Assembly (NCBI GenBank): GCA_963778075.1
Contig: CAVZTJ010000021.1
Coordinates: 1-64,000, forward strand
DNA from: JASHPR01 sp963778075
GTDB lineage: Bacteria; Actinomycetota; Actinomycetes; Streptosporangiales; Streptosporangiaceae
DNA: 64,000 nt
Reading direction: 5' to 3'
The notes beneath the pieces are model-generated. The model ran no database searches, was not told the DNA's origin, and saw only the letters and a list, made by a program, of their open reading frames with translations. This document shows positions 37,362 to 47,032 of the stretch, piece after piece. The position numbers and the translations under genes were made by a program. Numbering within the stretch: position 1 is the stretch's first letter; every line of letters starts with the position of its first letter.

Positions 37362-38909
37362 TCAGCCGTAATGCTTGAGCCGCGGCCACAGCTGCGGCCA
37401 GCCGGCGTCCGGGCCGGTGCACACCCCGATCTGCAGCGGAGTCCAGTTGTTCTGGACGTGGTAGGGCGCGTGGTACGTGGTCAGCAGCCGGCAGCTCGCG
37501 AAGTACGGACGCAGCCGGCCGAGGGCGTCTACGACGAGAACCGTGGTGTCGGCTGCCCTGCCGGGGCCCCACATCCAGTAGGCGTTGTGCCCGGACAGCA
37601 CCAGCGGCAGGTGATAGCCGGCGCCTAGGACGCCGAGCGCCGCCGCCTCGCCGTAATACCCGGTAAAGATGGCGGCGGGCGGGTGGCCGGCCCTGGCCAG
37701 CGCGGCGTCCTGCGCCGCGACCGCGCGGGTGAGCTGCGGCCAGCCGATCGTGTCACCGAGGTCAGAGCTCTGCTGCGCCGTGGCGGACAGCGTATGAACG
37801 GCGGTGACCGGCACGACGGGCAGGGCATCCGGCAGCAGGACGAGGCCGACCAGGGACGCGGCGATCAGCAGCGCCGTGCGCGCCCTGGGCCGGCGGCCCC
37901 GGGCAATCCACTGCTCGGCCGCTGCGGAGCCGGCCGCGAGCACGGCCGGGGCCATGCCATCGGCGTAGTACGCCTTGCCGGGTATCCAGGCCACCACGTA
38001 GACGAGCACGAGCGTGGCCGCGACCGCGATGAACCGCAGGTCTGCGGTCCGCCACAGGCGCACGAATCCAGCGATTACGACCGGCGCCACCAGCAGCCCG
38101 ACGTACGCCAGCTGGACTGGCAGGGCGGCGGCATAGTCGCCGGCCGAGTTGTTCTCGCTGCGCAGTGCGGCCGCCATGGCCAGCTGCGGCCAGCCGTTGG
38201 CCGCCTCCCAGACCAGGTTCGGGGCCCAGATGACGGCGGCGATGACGGCGCCGGACCACGGCCACCGCGTGCGCAGGACCTGGCGATGCGCGGAGGAGAC
38301 CAGCACGCCGATGGCGATCCCGGCCAGCAGGAGGAGCATCAGGTTGTCGTTCTCCAGCCCGAGCCCGGCGGCAACTCCGGCACCAAGCCACCACCGCGGC
38401 CGGCCGCGCAGCAGCGCGGTGGTCACGCAGAGCACCACGGCCGACCAGAAGAGCAGGTCCAGCGGGGTGGTGTTGTCCACGTGCACGGAGGTGAAGATGA
38501 CCGGGGCGCAGGCGATGGTCAGCGCGGCCAGCACCCGCCCGAACCTGCCCGCACCGAACAGCGCGGCGCACCGGGCCGCGATGACGACGACGGCGCCGCC
38601 CGCGAGCGCGGGGATGATCCGGACCGCGGTCGGGCTCACCCCCAGCACGCTGGTGACGATCCTGGTCAGCAGCGGGGCGAGCGGCGGCTGGTCCACGTAG
38701 CCGAAGGCGAGATGCCGCCCGGCCTCGATGAAGTACAGCTCGTCCTGCATGAAGCCGTATCTGCCGCTGACCGCGAGCTCCAGCGCGACCAGGGTGGCCG
38801 CGATCAGCCAGGCGGGCAGCGGCACGCCGTCGGCCGACGCGGTGGGCCGCAGCCCGGGAGGGTGCGCACCGACCCGGACTTCTGCGTCCTTGATGCCAGG
38901 CCGATCCAT
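37362..38909 (-). CDS. GT39-type membrane glycosyltransferase (ArnT/mannosyltransferase-like)
   Basis: Protein of 515 aa with about 10-12 transmembrane segments. Near the N-terminus it has the GT-C motif FMQDELYFIEAGRHLAFGYV (acidic pair in the first outer loop) and then DQPPLAPLLTRI. This is the pattern of dolichyl-phosphate-mannose or ArnT-like transferases that move a sugar from a lipid carrier to a substrate outside the membrane. ATG 38909 follows AAGGGGCGCC and avoids 11 upstream codons. Acceptor unknown. Confidence 0.82.
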   Translation of the reverse strand: MDRPGIKDAEVRVGAHPPGLRPTASADGVPLPAWLIAATLVALELAVSGRYGFMQDELYFIEAGRHLAFGYVDQPPLAPLLTRIVTSVLGVSPTAVRIIPALAGGAVVVIAARCAALFGAGRFGRVLAALTIACAPVIFTSVHVDNTTPLDLLFWSAVVLCVTTALLRGRPRWWLGAGVAAGLGLENDNLMLLLLAGIAIGVLVSSAHRQVLRTRWPWSGAVIAAVIWAPNLVWEAANGWPQLAMAAALRSENNSAGDYAAALPVQLAYVGLLVAPVVIAGFVRLWRTADLRFIAVAATLVLVYVVAWIPGKAYYADGMAPAVLAAGSAAAEQWIARGRRPRARTALLIAASLVGLVLLPDALPVVPVTAVHTLSATAQQSSDLGDTIGWPQLTRAVAAQDAALARAGHPPAAIFTGYYGEAAALGVLGAGYHLPLVLSGHNAYWMWGPGRAADTTVLVVDALGRLRPYFASCRLLTTYHAPYHVQNNWTPLQIGVCTGPDAGWPQLWPRLKHYG

Positions 38910-38982
38910 GGCGCCCCTTCGCGGTTGGGGAACGTTACCCAAGTTATTGCTCTGCGGCCCGGCCGGGCAGTCGCCGGCTTTC

Positions 38983-39777
38983 TCAGCTTGGCGACCAGAT
39001 GTACGGGGTGGTCATGGCGAGACAGATGAAGCCGAGCCGCTCCAGAATCGGGCGGCTCATCGGCAAGGCGTCCACCTGCAGGTACCGGTAGCCTCGCGCC
39101 ACCGCGAGCCGGGCCCGGTAGCCGACCATGGCCCGGTAGATCCCGCGCCCGCGCCACTCCGGCAGGGTGCCGCCGCCCCAGAGCCCGGCAAAGTCGGTGG
39201 AGTCGAAGGAAACCCTCGCCGAGCAGACCGGGGTGTCACCGGCCATCGCCAGCACCAGCACCATGAACTCGGGCGATCTGCGCAGGTGCCCGAGCAGCGA
39301 GTTGCGCAGCTCCGGGTCGGGGCCGAACGCCCGGTCGGACACCTCGATCATGAGCTCGATGCCGGCCTCGTCGGTGACCGGGACCAGCCGCACGCCATCA
39401 GGCAGCGCACCGCCCGCGCCATCCTGCCGCGCTATCTGCGCGGCGTCGGCCACCACGAGCGCCTCGGCGTCCTCGGCGACGAATCCCGCTGCAACCAGCC
39501 GCTCGCCCAGATCGGGCGGCTGGTCGTAGCTGTAGGTCTTCCACTCGAATCGCTCGCCGCGGCCGGCGAAGTACGCGACCTGGTCCGCGATGGCTGCGTC
39601 CGCCGTGCCGGCGTCCAGGTCGGACCAGGAGACCCCGGACCAGCCCTCGCCGCCGACCATGGACCAGCGGACGACCGGCCCGGCCCGCTCACCGAGCGCG
39701 CCGGAATTGTCCGAGTCCAGGGCGCGCCGCACCTGCGCGTCGTACTCGGACAGAACCGCGGCCGCGTCGAGACTCAC
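38983..39777 (-). CDS. GNAT family N-acetyltransferase
   Basis: Protein of 264 aa with a helical N-terminal domain and a C-terminal GNAT domain. The acetyl-CoA loop is LPEWRGRGIYRAMVGYRARL, followed by GYRYLQVDALPMSRPILERL and GF. GTG 39777 or the adjacent GTG 39780 starts it. Only 73 bp separate its stop from the start of the next gene on the same strand, so co-transcription is possible. Substrate unknown. Confidence 0.85.
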   Translation of the reverse strand: MSLDAAAVLSEYDAQVRRALDSDNSGALGERAGPVVRWSMVGGEGWSGVSWSDLDAGTADAAIADQVAYFAGRGERFEWKTYSYDQPPDLGERLVAAGFVAEDAEALVVADAAQIARQDGAGGALPDGVRLVPVTDEAGIELMIEVSDRAFGPDPELRNSLLGHLRRSPEFMVLVLAMAGDTPVCSARVSFDSTDFAGLWGGGTLPEWRGRGIYRAMVGYRARLAVARGYRYLQVDALPMSRPILERLGFICLAMTTPYIWSPS

Positions 39778-39814
39778 CACGGCAGGTGATCACGCCGGGC
39801 CGGGCCGGCGCAAC

Positions 39815-41596
39815 TCACTTCGCGTCGGCGTAGCAGCCGACCACGGCGGTTGTCATCGGGAACCGCACCTGCGTCACCCCGAACACGGCGCGCCCGGCCT
39901 CGGCGGCGGACTCGTCGACGGCGGCAACCACGTCCGGCGCCATGGCCTCGGGGCAGTGCACCAGGACCTCGTCGTGCTGGAAGAACACCAGGTGCGGGGC
40001 CTGCGGACGCCACGCCCCAGCCGGGGTCTCGTCCAGCTCCGCGAGCCTGCGGCGCAGCGCGGCGAGCAGCACCAGCGCCCAGTCCGCCGCGCTCGCCTGG
40101 ACCACGAAGTTGCGGGTGAACCGGCCCCGGGCCCGGGAGGCGCGGCCGGCCAAGGGGTCCCGCTCGGCCTCCGCGTCGCCGGACTCCTCGGTGACTGCGC
40201 GCCACGCGGCCGACGGCGGCGGGCAGGTCCGGCCGAGCACGGACCTGACCATCCGGCCCTCCTCGCCCGCCCGCGCCGCGGCCTCCACGTAGCCGGACGC
40301 CGCGGGGAAACGCCGCCGCAGCACCGCGAGCAGCTGGCCGGCCTCGCCACCGGCTCCGCCGTACATGGCGGACAGCAGCGCCTTCTTGGCCTGGTTCCGG
40401 TCCCCGCCGAAGACGCTGGCCAGACCCTCATACAGGTCGCCGCCGGCCGCCGCCTGCGCGAACGCGCGGTCCCCGGCCAGCGCGGCGAGCACGCGCGGCT
40501 CGAGCTGCGCGGCGTCGGCAACCACCAGTACCCAGCCGGGATCGGCCACCACCGCGCGGCGCAGCACCCGCGGGATCTGCAGTGCGCCGCCGCCGCGCGA
40601 CGCCCACCGGCCGGACACCACGCCGCCCACCACATACTCGGGGCGGAACCTACCGTCCCGCACCCAGGCGTCCAGCCAGGACCAGCCGTGCGAGGCGTGC
40701 AGCCGGGACAGCTCCTTGTATTCCAGCAGCGGCGGGATCGCCGGGTGGTCGATCTCGCGCAGCACCGAGAACCTGGTCGACGGCACCCGGATCCCCGCGC
40801 CGGCCAGCGCGCGCACGAGCTGGGTGGGCGAGTCCAGGTTCACCGGCCGCCCGCCGAGCGCCGCCGAGATCTGCCCGGCGAGCTCGGTCAGCCTGGCCGG
40901 GCGGGTCCCGGCCAGCGCGGCGGGCGGCCGCGGCCCGAGCAGTCCCGCCAGCACGTCGTCGTGCACGTCGGCCCGCCACGGCATCCCGGCGAGGCTCATC
41001 TCGGCGGCCGCCAGCTCACCGGCCGACTCGGCGGCCACCAGCGCGCTGAACCGCGCCGGGTGCTCGCCGGCCGCGATCCGCCGCATCTGGTCCGCGTGCA
41101 CCGCGATCAGCGCGTCGAGAGTCGCGCCCGGGTCCGCCGCCTCTGTTCCCCCGGCCTCGAACAGCGCGTCCTGACGGTGCCGGCCGCCCGGCAAGCCCGG
41201 CCAGCCGCCAAGCGCGCCCTCCTGCCCGACGGCGACCGCGGCCGGGCCTGCCGGCACCGGCACCCCGCGCAGCCGCGCATCGGCGGCGGCCAGCGAAGCG
41301 GGCTCCTCGGCGCGGCCATCGCGGCCGAGCAGCAGCCGCTCGGCCAGCGTCACGTCGTGACACCGCGCGACCCGCACGCCTGTACGCAGCAGCGCCGGGT
41401 AGAGATCGGCGCCGCTGGGCCACACCCAACGGATGCTGCCGTCACCGGATCGCTCATAGTCGGCCACTGCCCGGCTAAGATCGGTGGCCGTTACGCGACG
41501 CCCAGGCTGACTGCCGTCGGCCGGGAGCTCGCACAGCACGCCCCCAGCCGGCTTCCCATCCGTTGTCATGGGCCCCGGCGCGACAGCTACCCGCAC
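39815..41596 (-). CDS. Family-A DNA polymerase with exonuclease-like N-terminus
   Basis: Protein of 593 aa, the size of the actinobacterial bifunctional 3'-5' exonuclease/DNA polymerase group. Polymerase motif A is VLVVADAAQLEPRVLAALAG, motif B (the O helix) is RNQAKKALLSAMYGG and motif C is FFQHDEVLVHCP. The N-terminal 180 residues replace the 5' nuclease of PolA; exonuclease acids are not clear, so proofreading activity is uncertain. It acts in DNA repair or lesion bypass in relatives, which is inference here. GTG start at 41596; alternatives nearby cannot be excluded. Confidence 0.85.
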   Translation of the reverse strand: MRVAVAPGPMTTDGKPAGGVLCELPADGSQPGRRVTATDLSRAVADYERSGDGSIRWVWPSGADLYPALLRTGVRVARCHDVTLAERLLLGRDGRAEEPASLAAADARLRGVPVPAGPAAVAVGQEGALGGWPGLPGGRHRQDALFEAGGTEAADPGATLDALIAVHADQMRRIAAGEHPARFSALVAAESAGELAAAEMSLAGMPWRADVHDDVLAGLLGPRPPAALAGTRPARLTELAGQISAALGGRPVNLDSPTQLVRALAGAGIRVPSTRFSVLREIDHPAIPPLLEYKELSRLHASHGWSWLDAWVRDGRFRPEYVVGGVVSGRWASRGGGALQIPRVLRRAVVADPGWVLVVADAAQLEPRVLAALAGDRAFAQAAAGGDLYEGLASVFGGDRNQAKKALLSAMYGGAGGEAGQLLAVLRRRFPAASGYVEAAARAGEEGRMVRSVLGRTCPPPSAAWRAVTEESGDAEAERDPLAGRASRARGRFTRNFVVQASAADWALVLLAALRRRLAELDETPAGAWRPQAPHLVFFQHDEVLVHCPEAMAPDVVAAVDESAAEAGRAVFGVTQVRFPMTTAVVGCYADAK

Positions 41597-41798
41597 ATCA
41601 CCAGATTGTGCAGCACGGGTCTGACATTCATGACCGACCGGTGCTCCGGCCCTGACCTGGAAACGCCGGCTGGTGCGGGGACCCGGCCCGGTAGCTGGGC
41701 GAGCCGGGCAAGTCGGGTCCCGGATGCGCTACCGCGGTACCCGGCGGTCTCGCTCGAGGTTGAGGGCGGCGTGAAGGCGCGCAGCAAGCGCGGCTCGC
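41597..41798. other. Intergenic region
   Basis: About 200 bp upstream of the polymerase gene. Likely promoter; no small gene seen. Confidence 0.4.
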
Positions 41799-42479
41799 TC
41801 ATCCGGGCTGTGCGCTACCGCCGCCGGATCCCTGCCAGTTCCCGAATCCCCGGTGATCCTGCTGCAGCAGCGTCATGTCGGCGACGTTCGTCGCTGTGAC
41901 GGTGCTGCCGCTGACCGTTGCAAACACCGAAGCCTGGTTGCCGACCTTCACCGAGCCGATTCCGTCGCGCTGCGCGTCCACCGTCGTGGAGCTCGTGACC
42001 ACGTAGGTCTTTGTGAAGCCGTCCGAGCTCTTCAGCGTGATCGACGTGGTGCTCACGGCCGTGACCTGTCCGTCCTGCACGTCGACGGTCTGGTAGCTAC
42101 CCCCGGACTTGGCGATCACGAACTGGCCGTGCAGCATGCCAGACCCGCCAAAGCCGAACCGGGAGTGGAAGTAGTGCCGCGTTCCGGCCCGTCCGGCAGA
42201 TGCGACCGGCACCGGTGTGGCGGTCACCGCATTCGGCGCGGCTGCCGGGGTTCCCGAACTGCCCGCGGCAAGAGCCGCGCCCCCGCCGGCCAGCAGCGCG
42301 GCCGCCGCAACCCCGGCGAGCAGGTAAGGACGGCGCGCGGGATTGCGCAGGCTCATCGGCCCGATCGGCCGCGTCGCGTCCACCGGGCCCAGTTCGATGA
42401 TGTCTTCGTGCTCTGCGGGGTCGGGCCGGTCGGGCGGCATCCACCAAGCCAGGTTGTTGTCTGACGACTCGTCCGTCAT
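41799..42479 (-). CDS. Membrane-anchored protein with a DUF5666-like domain
   Basis: Protein of 226 aa. A cytoplasmic N-terminus of about 45 residues precedes one transmembrane segment (YLLAGVAAAALLAGGGAALA). The outer part has the beta-barrel-like pattern HGQFVIAKSGGSYQTVDVQD, GQVTAVSTTSITLKSSDGF and TVDAQRDGIGSVKVGNQASV, typical of DUF5666. Function unknown. ATG 42479. Confidence 0.75.
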   Translation of the reverse strand: MTDESSDNNLAWWMPPDRPDPAEHEDIIELGPVDATRPIGPMSLRNPARRPYLLAGVAAAALLAGGGAALAAGSSGTPAAAPNAVTATPVPVASAGRAGTRHYFHSRFGFGGSGMLHGQFVIAKSGGSYQTVDVQDGQVTAVSTTSITLKSSDGFTKTYVVTSSTTVDAQRDGIGSVKVGNQASVFATVSGSTVTATNVADMTLLQQDHRGFGNWQGSGGGSAQPG

Positions 42480-42639
42480 CGGAAGACGGCTCCTTCCGGG
42501 CGTGGGGCTCTACAGTCCCCAGCGGTAGGCTCCCGGGTCTACCTGAACGCACGCTGAATACCAGCACAGACCGCGCTGCAACATAAACAGTCCCGCTGGT
42601 CCTGGCGGACCAGCGGGACTGGTGAGATCGACCGGCTGT

Positions 42640-43485
42640 TCAGCCGAGATATGGGCGGTCCGGGCGGCTCGGGGGGCGCGGCACACGGCGGTGTGACGCC
42701 TCACCAGGAAGCTCGCCCGCAGCCCATCCGGCCAGTTCGGCGGACAGGTCCGCGAGGTCGGCGCGGTCCTTCCCCTCCTGCTTGCTGCTGGCTCCCTTGG
42801 CGGTCCCGCCCGCGCGCTTCTGCCTCGGCAGTGAGTTGCCGCCGGGCAGGCGCCGGGTCCAGCCCGCAGAAGAACGGCCGGCCTCTGCTGCCTCGGTGGC
42901 CGCATCCGCGATCTCGGTCGCCTCATCGACTTCGCCGTGGGACGGTGTCTGCTCACGGCGCGGGCGGAAGGCAACCAGACCTGGCTGCCCTTCGTCCGGT
43001 CCCTCTGGCTCGTCGTCGAGGTCGTCGGTCCCGGCCACCGGGTCCGGCTCGGCCATGCCAAGCCGTCCCACCGGCGTCCGGGGGTCGAGCGGATCGGGGC
43101 GCCTGCCCTGCGGTCCCTGCCCGCCGGGCAGGTCACGCGCGGCCGGGCCCGCGGGTGCCTGGCTGGGAACGTGGACGCCATGGCCGCCGTCCCTGACGCC
43201 AGTGCTCGCTTCCGGCCGGGCACCTTGCGAGGTCATCGCCGCGTAGACCGGTCCGGCGCAGTCATGCCGGTCGAGCAGCGCGGCGAGGTGCTCAGCCTCG
43301 CCGGCCGCGATTCCGAATACCACGCGCGGCTGGCCCCATGGCTCCTCGAGCGAGTAGCCGACGTAACTGGATACCGGTGGCAGCGGATCTGCGCCCAGGC
43401 CGTGCATGGTGCGCCAGCGGTCCCAGGCCCGCTCTAGTTCCGTCGCAGCCCGCTGGGCACGCAACATTAACTCTGGATCACGCAT
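42640..43485 (-). CDS. Unknown actinobacterial protein, charged and low-complexity at its C-terminus
   Basis: Protein of 281 aa. ATG 43485 follows GGGGGAG. The first 80 residues look folded (RAATELERAWDRWRTMHGLG, VVFGIAAGEAEHLAALLDRH). The rest is rich in Pro, Gly, Glu and Arg and probably disordered. No domain recognised. Confidence 0.6.
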   Translation of the reverse strand: MRDPELMLRAQRAATELERAWDRWRTMHGLGADPLPPVSSYVGYSLEEPWGQPRVVFGIAAGEAEHLAALLDRHDCAGPVYAAMTSQGARPEASTGVRDGGHGVHVPSQAPAGPAARDLPGGQGPQGRRPDPLDPRTPVGRLGMAEPDPVAGTDDLDDEPEGPDEGQPGLVAFRPRREQTPSHGEVDEATEIADAATEAAEAGRSSAGWTRRLPGGNSLPRQKRAGGTAKGASSKQEGKDRADLADLSAELAGWAAGELPGEASHRRVPRPPSRPDRPYLG

Positions 43486-44027
43486 GGTGATCACTCCCCC
43501 TCTGAAGCGACGGCACGCCTCGCCATGTTGGCGGGCCCCCCCGAGCCTGCGCACATCGCTGACGCACGGCACGCGAGCCACGTGCAGCGTGCGATTGCGA
43601 TGTGCGGATGCCTGTCCGCCACCGCCGGTTCCCCTCGCCGACGGTGGCAGCGACCAGTATGGCGGAGGCCCTGCCCCGGGAAGAGTGATTACGAAAAGTT
43701 GCCTACCGATTACTCAGAGTGAATACTGGTGTAGACAACCACCGCGGGCGACGCCACGGGGACGCGTGCTACCGGCACCGGTATGCCCGCGATCTGCGCT
43801 CTAACCGCGCTATAACGCCTTAAAGGGTATTAACCCTGGGAGCCGGATCGACCCCGGCTTCGCCCGCCAGGCCCGTCGCCTGGTCCGGACTACGCCCCGT
43901 GATGCGGCGCTTCCACCGCCGGGGCCGACCCCCCCTTGTTGTACTGCTTCCGCTTGGCCGCCTCCATGCGCACGTGACCGTGCACAAGCTTCCCTGGCTG
44001 GGACAGCACCAGGTATGCGGCCAGGCG
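43486..44027. other. Long intergenic region downstream of bldC
   Basis: About 540 bp. The 5' end should hold the promoter of the preceding minus-strand gene. A small inverted repeat (AGGGTATTAACCCT) lies near 43825-43838. No gene recognised. Confidence 0.4.
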
Positions 44028-44231
44028 TCACTCCGAACGCTGCTGCGGGATTCCCGCGAGCAATGCGCGAACTTCTGTCTCCCTGTACCGGCGGTGCCCG
44101 CCGAGCGTACGTATGGAAGTCAGCTTCCCGGCCTTGGCCCACCGTGTGACGGTCTTCGGGTCAACCCGGAACATGGTCGCGACCTCTGCTGGGGTCAGCA
44201 GAGGCTCGGCCTCTGGTGTGCGTGCAGACAT
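44028..44231 (-). CDS. bldC: BldC, MerR-like developmental regulator
   Basis: Protein of 67 aa, almost identical in pattern to actinomycete BldC: LLTPAEVATMFRVDPKTVTR, then WAKAGKLTSIRTLGGHRRYR and EVRALLAGIPQQ. BldC binds repeated direct DNA sites as a head-to-tail oligomer and delays development in Streptomyces. The complete small winged-HTH is present. Its neighbours (the dehydrogenase, purM and purF) match the known actinomycete order, which supports identity. ATG 44231. Confidence 0.96.
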   Translation of the reverse strand: MSARTPEAEPLLTPAEVATMFRVDPKTVTRWAKAGKLTSIRTLGGHRRYRETEVRALLAGIPQQRSE

Positions 44232-44490
44232 GTTGACGGCCTCTCCTCCTGGACCGGTACTACGATCCTACGTTTTATTGTGCATGGCTCCATTGAGGAG
44301 CCTGCCGTGGATGTCCCATATGGTCTACTCAGACCATATTGCCATCACCAGCGGTGACAAGTCGACCACCAGGAGCAAAAGATTCTCCACACCTCACCCC
44401 GTTGCTCCATTGATCCGAGTCACGCTGCGTGATTCTAGCGACACGCAGAGTCGCAACGGGCAGATTCGGAAAAGTCATCTCCCCCTCCCC
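44232..44490. promoter_or_regulatory. bldC upstream region
   Basis: About 260 bp and AT-richer than its surroundings (ATCCTACGTTTTATTGTGCA near 44263). It probably holds the bldC promoter. GGAGGAGAGG (minus strand, near 44243) is the ribosome site. Confidence 0.5.
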
Positions 44491-45432
44491 TCAGCTTCCT
44501 AGCTCGACTGCCTCCAGATCCCGCCACCTGGCTCGCAACCGCTGGTACATGGCGGCTGCGAGCTCATACTCCCTGCTTGCCAGGGCGCTGACGGCAGCGG
44601 ATACCTCAGCCACCGACTGGTCCGCGCGGAGCGCGTCGTCGTCGAGCAGCTGAACCAACCCCCCATAGTCGAGTTCCACCACGGAGTGCGGATGGAACTC
44701 CTCCAGCCACCGGCCGATCTCTTCGAGCGCGACGCTGGCGCGCTCGAGGTCAGCCGCAGCGGGAGCTGCCTGATCTGCCTCTTCGCCCGGGTTCCGCGCC
44801 CCCTGGGCGGCACCGGGAACGCGCCGCACCGTGGCGAGTGCGCGCGCCACCCGCCTGCGCGCCTGGGCCATGGTCGTGGCGTAAATGAGCGTCCGGGTGG
44901 CCGACGCGGTCGCCGGGCGGCTGGTCTCCCGCTCACCAGACGTGCCGAGCACCAGCCAGCGCTCAGTGGGCGCGAAGGGAACGAACCAGATTGGCGGCAC
45001 GGACCAGGTGCTGCCCTGGATGTAGACCCGCGGCGCCATCCCCTTCCTTTCCCACCTGGCGAAATCTTCAGCGGCCCGGGCGGCCTGACCGGGCGCGAAC
45101 GCGTCAGCAAGCGGTGGCCGTGCGGTGGCCCGCAGGCTGCCAAGGGCCAGCCACGACCGCAGCCTTGTCTGCCACGGGCATATGTAGGTCGTCCCGTCTG
45201 CCCACCGCACGTACGCGTGATCACTCTCCCGTGCAGGTGCAACGATCGGCGGCAGCGCGATAATCCTGCGCAGCGCCTCCTCACGCTCGGCTTCGAGCGC
45301 ATCCGCCCTGCGTGGCCTGTCCGCAGATGCGGCATATGCCTCCCAGCGAGCCCGCTCTGTCCGCCCAAAGGCAGATAGCGGTTCATACACCCGCAGAAAG
45401 GCAGCGCACGGCAGCATGATCAATCGTGACAT
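44491..45432 (-). CDS. Unknown actinobacterial protein next to bldC
   Basis: Protein of 313 aa, intact. The middle contains SDHAYVRWADGTTYICPWQT and SWLALGSLRATARPP. The N-terminal half reads as a compact alpha/beta protein and the C-terminal 100 residues as helices (ELAAAMYQRLRARWRDLEAV). A hypothetical gene at this place is common between bldC and the amino-acid dehydrogenase in actinomycetes. No function assigned. ATG 45432. Confidence 0.7.
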   Translation of the reverse strand: MSRLIMLPCAAFLRVYEPLSAFGRTERARWEAYAASADRPRRADALEAEREEALRRIIALPPIVAPARESDHAYVRWADGTTYICPWQTRLRSWLALGSLRATARPPLADAFAPGQAARAAEDFARWERKGMAPRVYIQGSTWSVPPIWFVPFAPTERWLVLGTSGERETSRPATASATRTLIYATTMAQARRRVARALATVRRVPGAAQGARNPGEEADQAAPAAADLERASVALEEIGRWLEEFHPHSVVELDYGGLVQLLDDDALRADQSVAEVSAAVSALASREYELAAAMYQRLRARWRDLEAVELGS

Positions 45433-45578
45433 ACCGGGGCCCCTTAACAGAAGTCCCTGGCCGAATGAGATTGCAGCGAGCTGTTCTCAGCGGCTTCGGG
45501 CCTGGCGTCTTCGGCATACCCTTGATCCCTGAGATCCCGCGTCAATGGCGACAGCGGGCCGACCCAGGAGTCACCGTC

Positions 45579-46745
45579 GTGACCAACGTATTCGACAGTT
45601 CCGCCGGTCCCAACTCTGAGGGCGGAACCGGAGTGCCGCGGCAATCGGGCGCCGGCTTTGCGCGCCCACGCGAGGCACTGCCAGCGGTACCCACGGGGCA
45701 CGAGCAGGTGGTGTTCTGCCACGATGCGCCGACCGGGCTGCACGCGATCATCGCGATCTACTCGACTGCCCTCGGGCCGTCGCTGGGCGGAACGCGGTTC
45801 TACCCGTATCCGAGCGAAGACGCGGCCCTCGCCGACGTGCTGAACCTGGCGCGGGCGATGGCCTACAAGAACGCCTTGGCCGGGCTCGATCACGGCGGCG
45901 GCAAAGCCGTCATCATCGGTGACCCGCGGCGCCTGAAGTCCGAGGCGCTGCTGCGCGCTTACGGCAGGTTCATTGAATCGCTGAACGGCAGGTACGTGAC
46001 AGCCTGCGACGTGGGCACCTACAGCGAGGACATGGACATGGTGGCGCGCGAGTGCCGGCATGTGACCGGCCGGACCGTCGCGAATGGCGGCGCAGGGGAC
46101 TCCTCGGTGCTGACGGCGTTCGGCGTCTTCCAGGGCATGAGCGCGGCCGCCGAGCACGTCTGGGGCACCAGCAGCCTGGACGGCCGTAAGGTCGGCGTCG
46201 AAGGCGTCGGCAAGGTCGGGCACCGCCTCGTCGACCACCTCATCGAGGCCGGGGCACGGGCGGTGATCTGCGACGTTGACCCCGCAGCCATAGACCGGAC
46301 ACGGGCCAGGCACCGCGAAGTCGAGGTTGCAGCCGACCGCGACAGCCTGCTCGCCAGCCAGATCGACATCTTCGCCCCGTGCGCGCTCGGCGGCGCCGTC
46401 AACGACGGGAACGTGGCTCTGCTCGACGCCAAGGTCATCTGCGGCGGCGCCAACAACCAGCTGGCTCACGCCGGCATCGAGAAGCTGCTGGCCGACCGCG
46501 GTGTCGTCTACGTACCCGACTACGTCGTGAATTCCGGCGGGGTGATCCAGGTCGCCGACGAACTGGCCGGCTTCAACTTCGAGCGCGCCAAGGCAAAGGC
46601 GGCGCAGATTTTCGACACCACGAAGAAGATCCTGGTCATGGCCTCGGAGGAGGACGTGCCGCCGGTTGTGGCGGCCGACCGGCTGGCGGAGCGGCGAATG
46701 TCCGAGGTAGGGCGTTTGCGCGGCATCTGGCTCGGTCCAAGGTGA
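45579..46745 (+). CDS. vdh: Leu/Val/Phe/Glu-type amino acid dehydrogenase (valine dehydrogenase-like)
   Basis: Protein of 388 aa that oxidatively deaminates branched-chain amino acids with NAD. The catalytic Lys block is AMAYKNALAGLDHGGGKAVI, preceded by GPSLGGTRFYPY. The Rossmann loop VGVEGVGKVGHRL binds NAD. NNQLAH and VNSGGVIQVADEL are also typical. GTG 45579 begins VTNVFDSS and has AGGAG upstream; the open frame extends earlier, but without family sequence. It lies in the conserved bldC-vdh-purM order. Valine preference is inferred from synteny with Streptomyces vdh. Confidence 0.88.
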   Translation: MTNVFDSSAGPNSEGGTGVPRQSGAGFARPREALPAVPTGHEQVVFCHDAPTGLHAIIAIYSTALGPSLGGTRFYPYPSEDAALADVLNLARAMAYKNALAGLDHGGGKAVIIGDPRRLKSEALLRAYGRFIESLNGRYVTACDVGTYSEDMDMVARECRHVTGRTVANGGAGDSSVLTAFGVFQGMSAAAEHVWGTSSLDGRKVGVEGVGKVGHRLVDHLIEAGARAVICDVDPAAIDRTRARHREVEVAADRDSLLASQIDIFAPCALGGAVNDGNVALLDAKVICGGANNQLAHAGIEKLLADRGVVYVPDYVVNSGGVIQVADELAGFNFERAKAKAAQIFDTTKKILVMASEEDVPPVVAADRLAERRMSEVGRLRGIWLGPR

Positions 46746-47032
46746 CGATGGGGCCGGACACGGTGGCACGAGGCTCCCGGCACCCGATTACGCAGCCCAC
46801 CTGGGTAACTAGTCACGGCCCGTCCGCAATGGCCGGAGGCGCCAACCGCCCAAACCAGGTACCGTTGTCTGTGTACGGATGAACGAGCGCGCTGTGCTCC
46901 CAGCGGTGGAGAGGCAGCGGGTGGTTTAGCTGTGCGAGAAAGCCCGCAAGCGTCGGCGCGCTGAGGGCAAACGATCAGTGCGGTGACAAGGGGCCCTAAC
47001 CGGGCTCCCGTACGTTCGAGGGGGTCGAGCCA
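46746..47032. promoter_or_regulatory. Intergenic region upstream of the DUF3073 gene
   Basis: About 290 bp. Likely promoter of the DUF3073 gene; no tRNA or small gene is seen. Confidence 0.4.

Noticed and set aside
37683..39029. 448-codon open frame opposite the GT39-like gene
   Set aside because: The minus-strand frame has clear transmembrane segments and the GT-C motif; the plus-strand frame is charged and repetitive.
39590..41899. 769-codon open frame on the plus strand
   Set aside because: Antisense to a GNAT gene and the family-A polymerase, with featureless Arg/Gly-rich translation. GC-rich codon shadow.
46900..47030. tRNA gene in the gap after the amino-acid dehydrogenase
   Set aside because: No cloverleaf arms or T-loop GGTTCRA sequence could be found.
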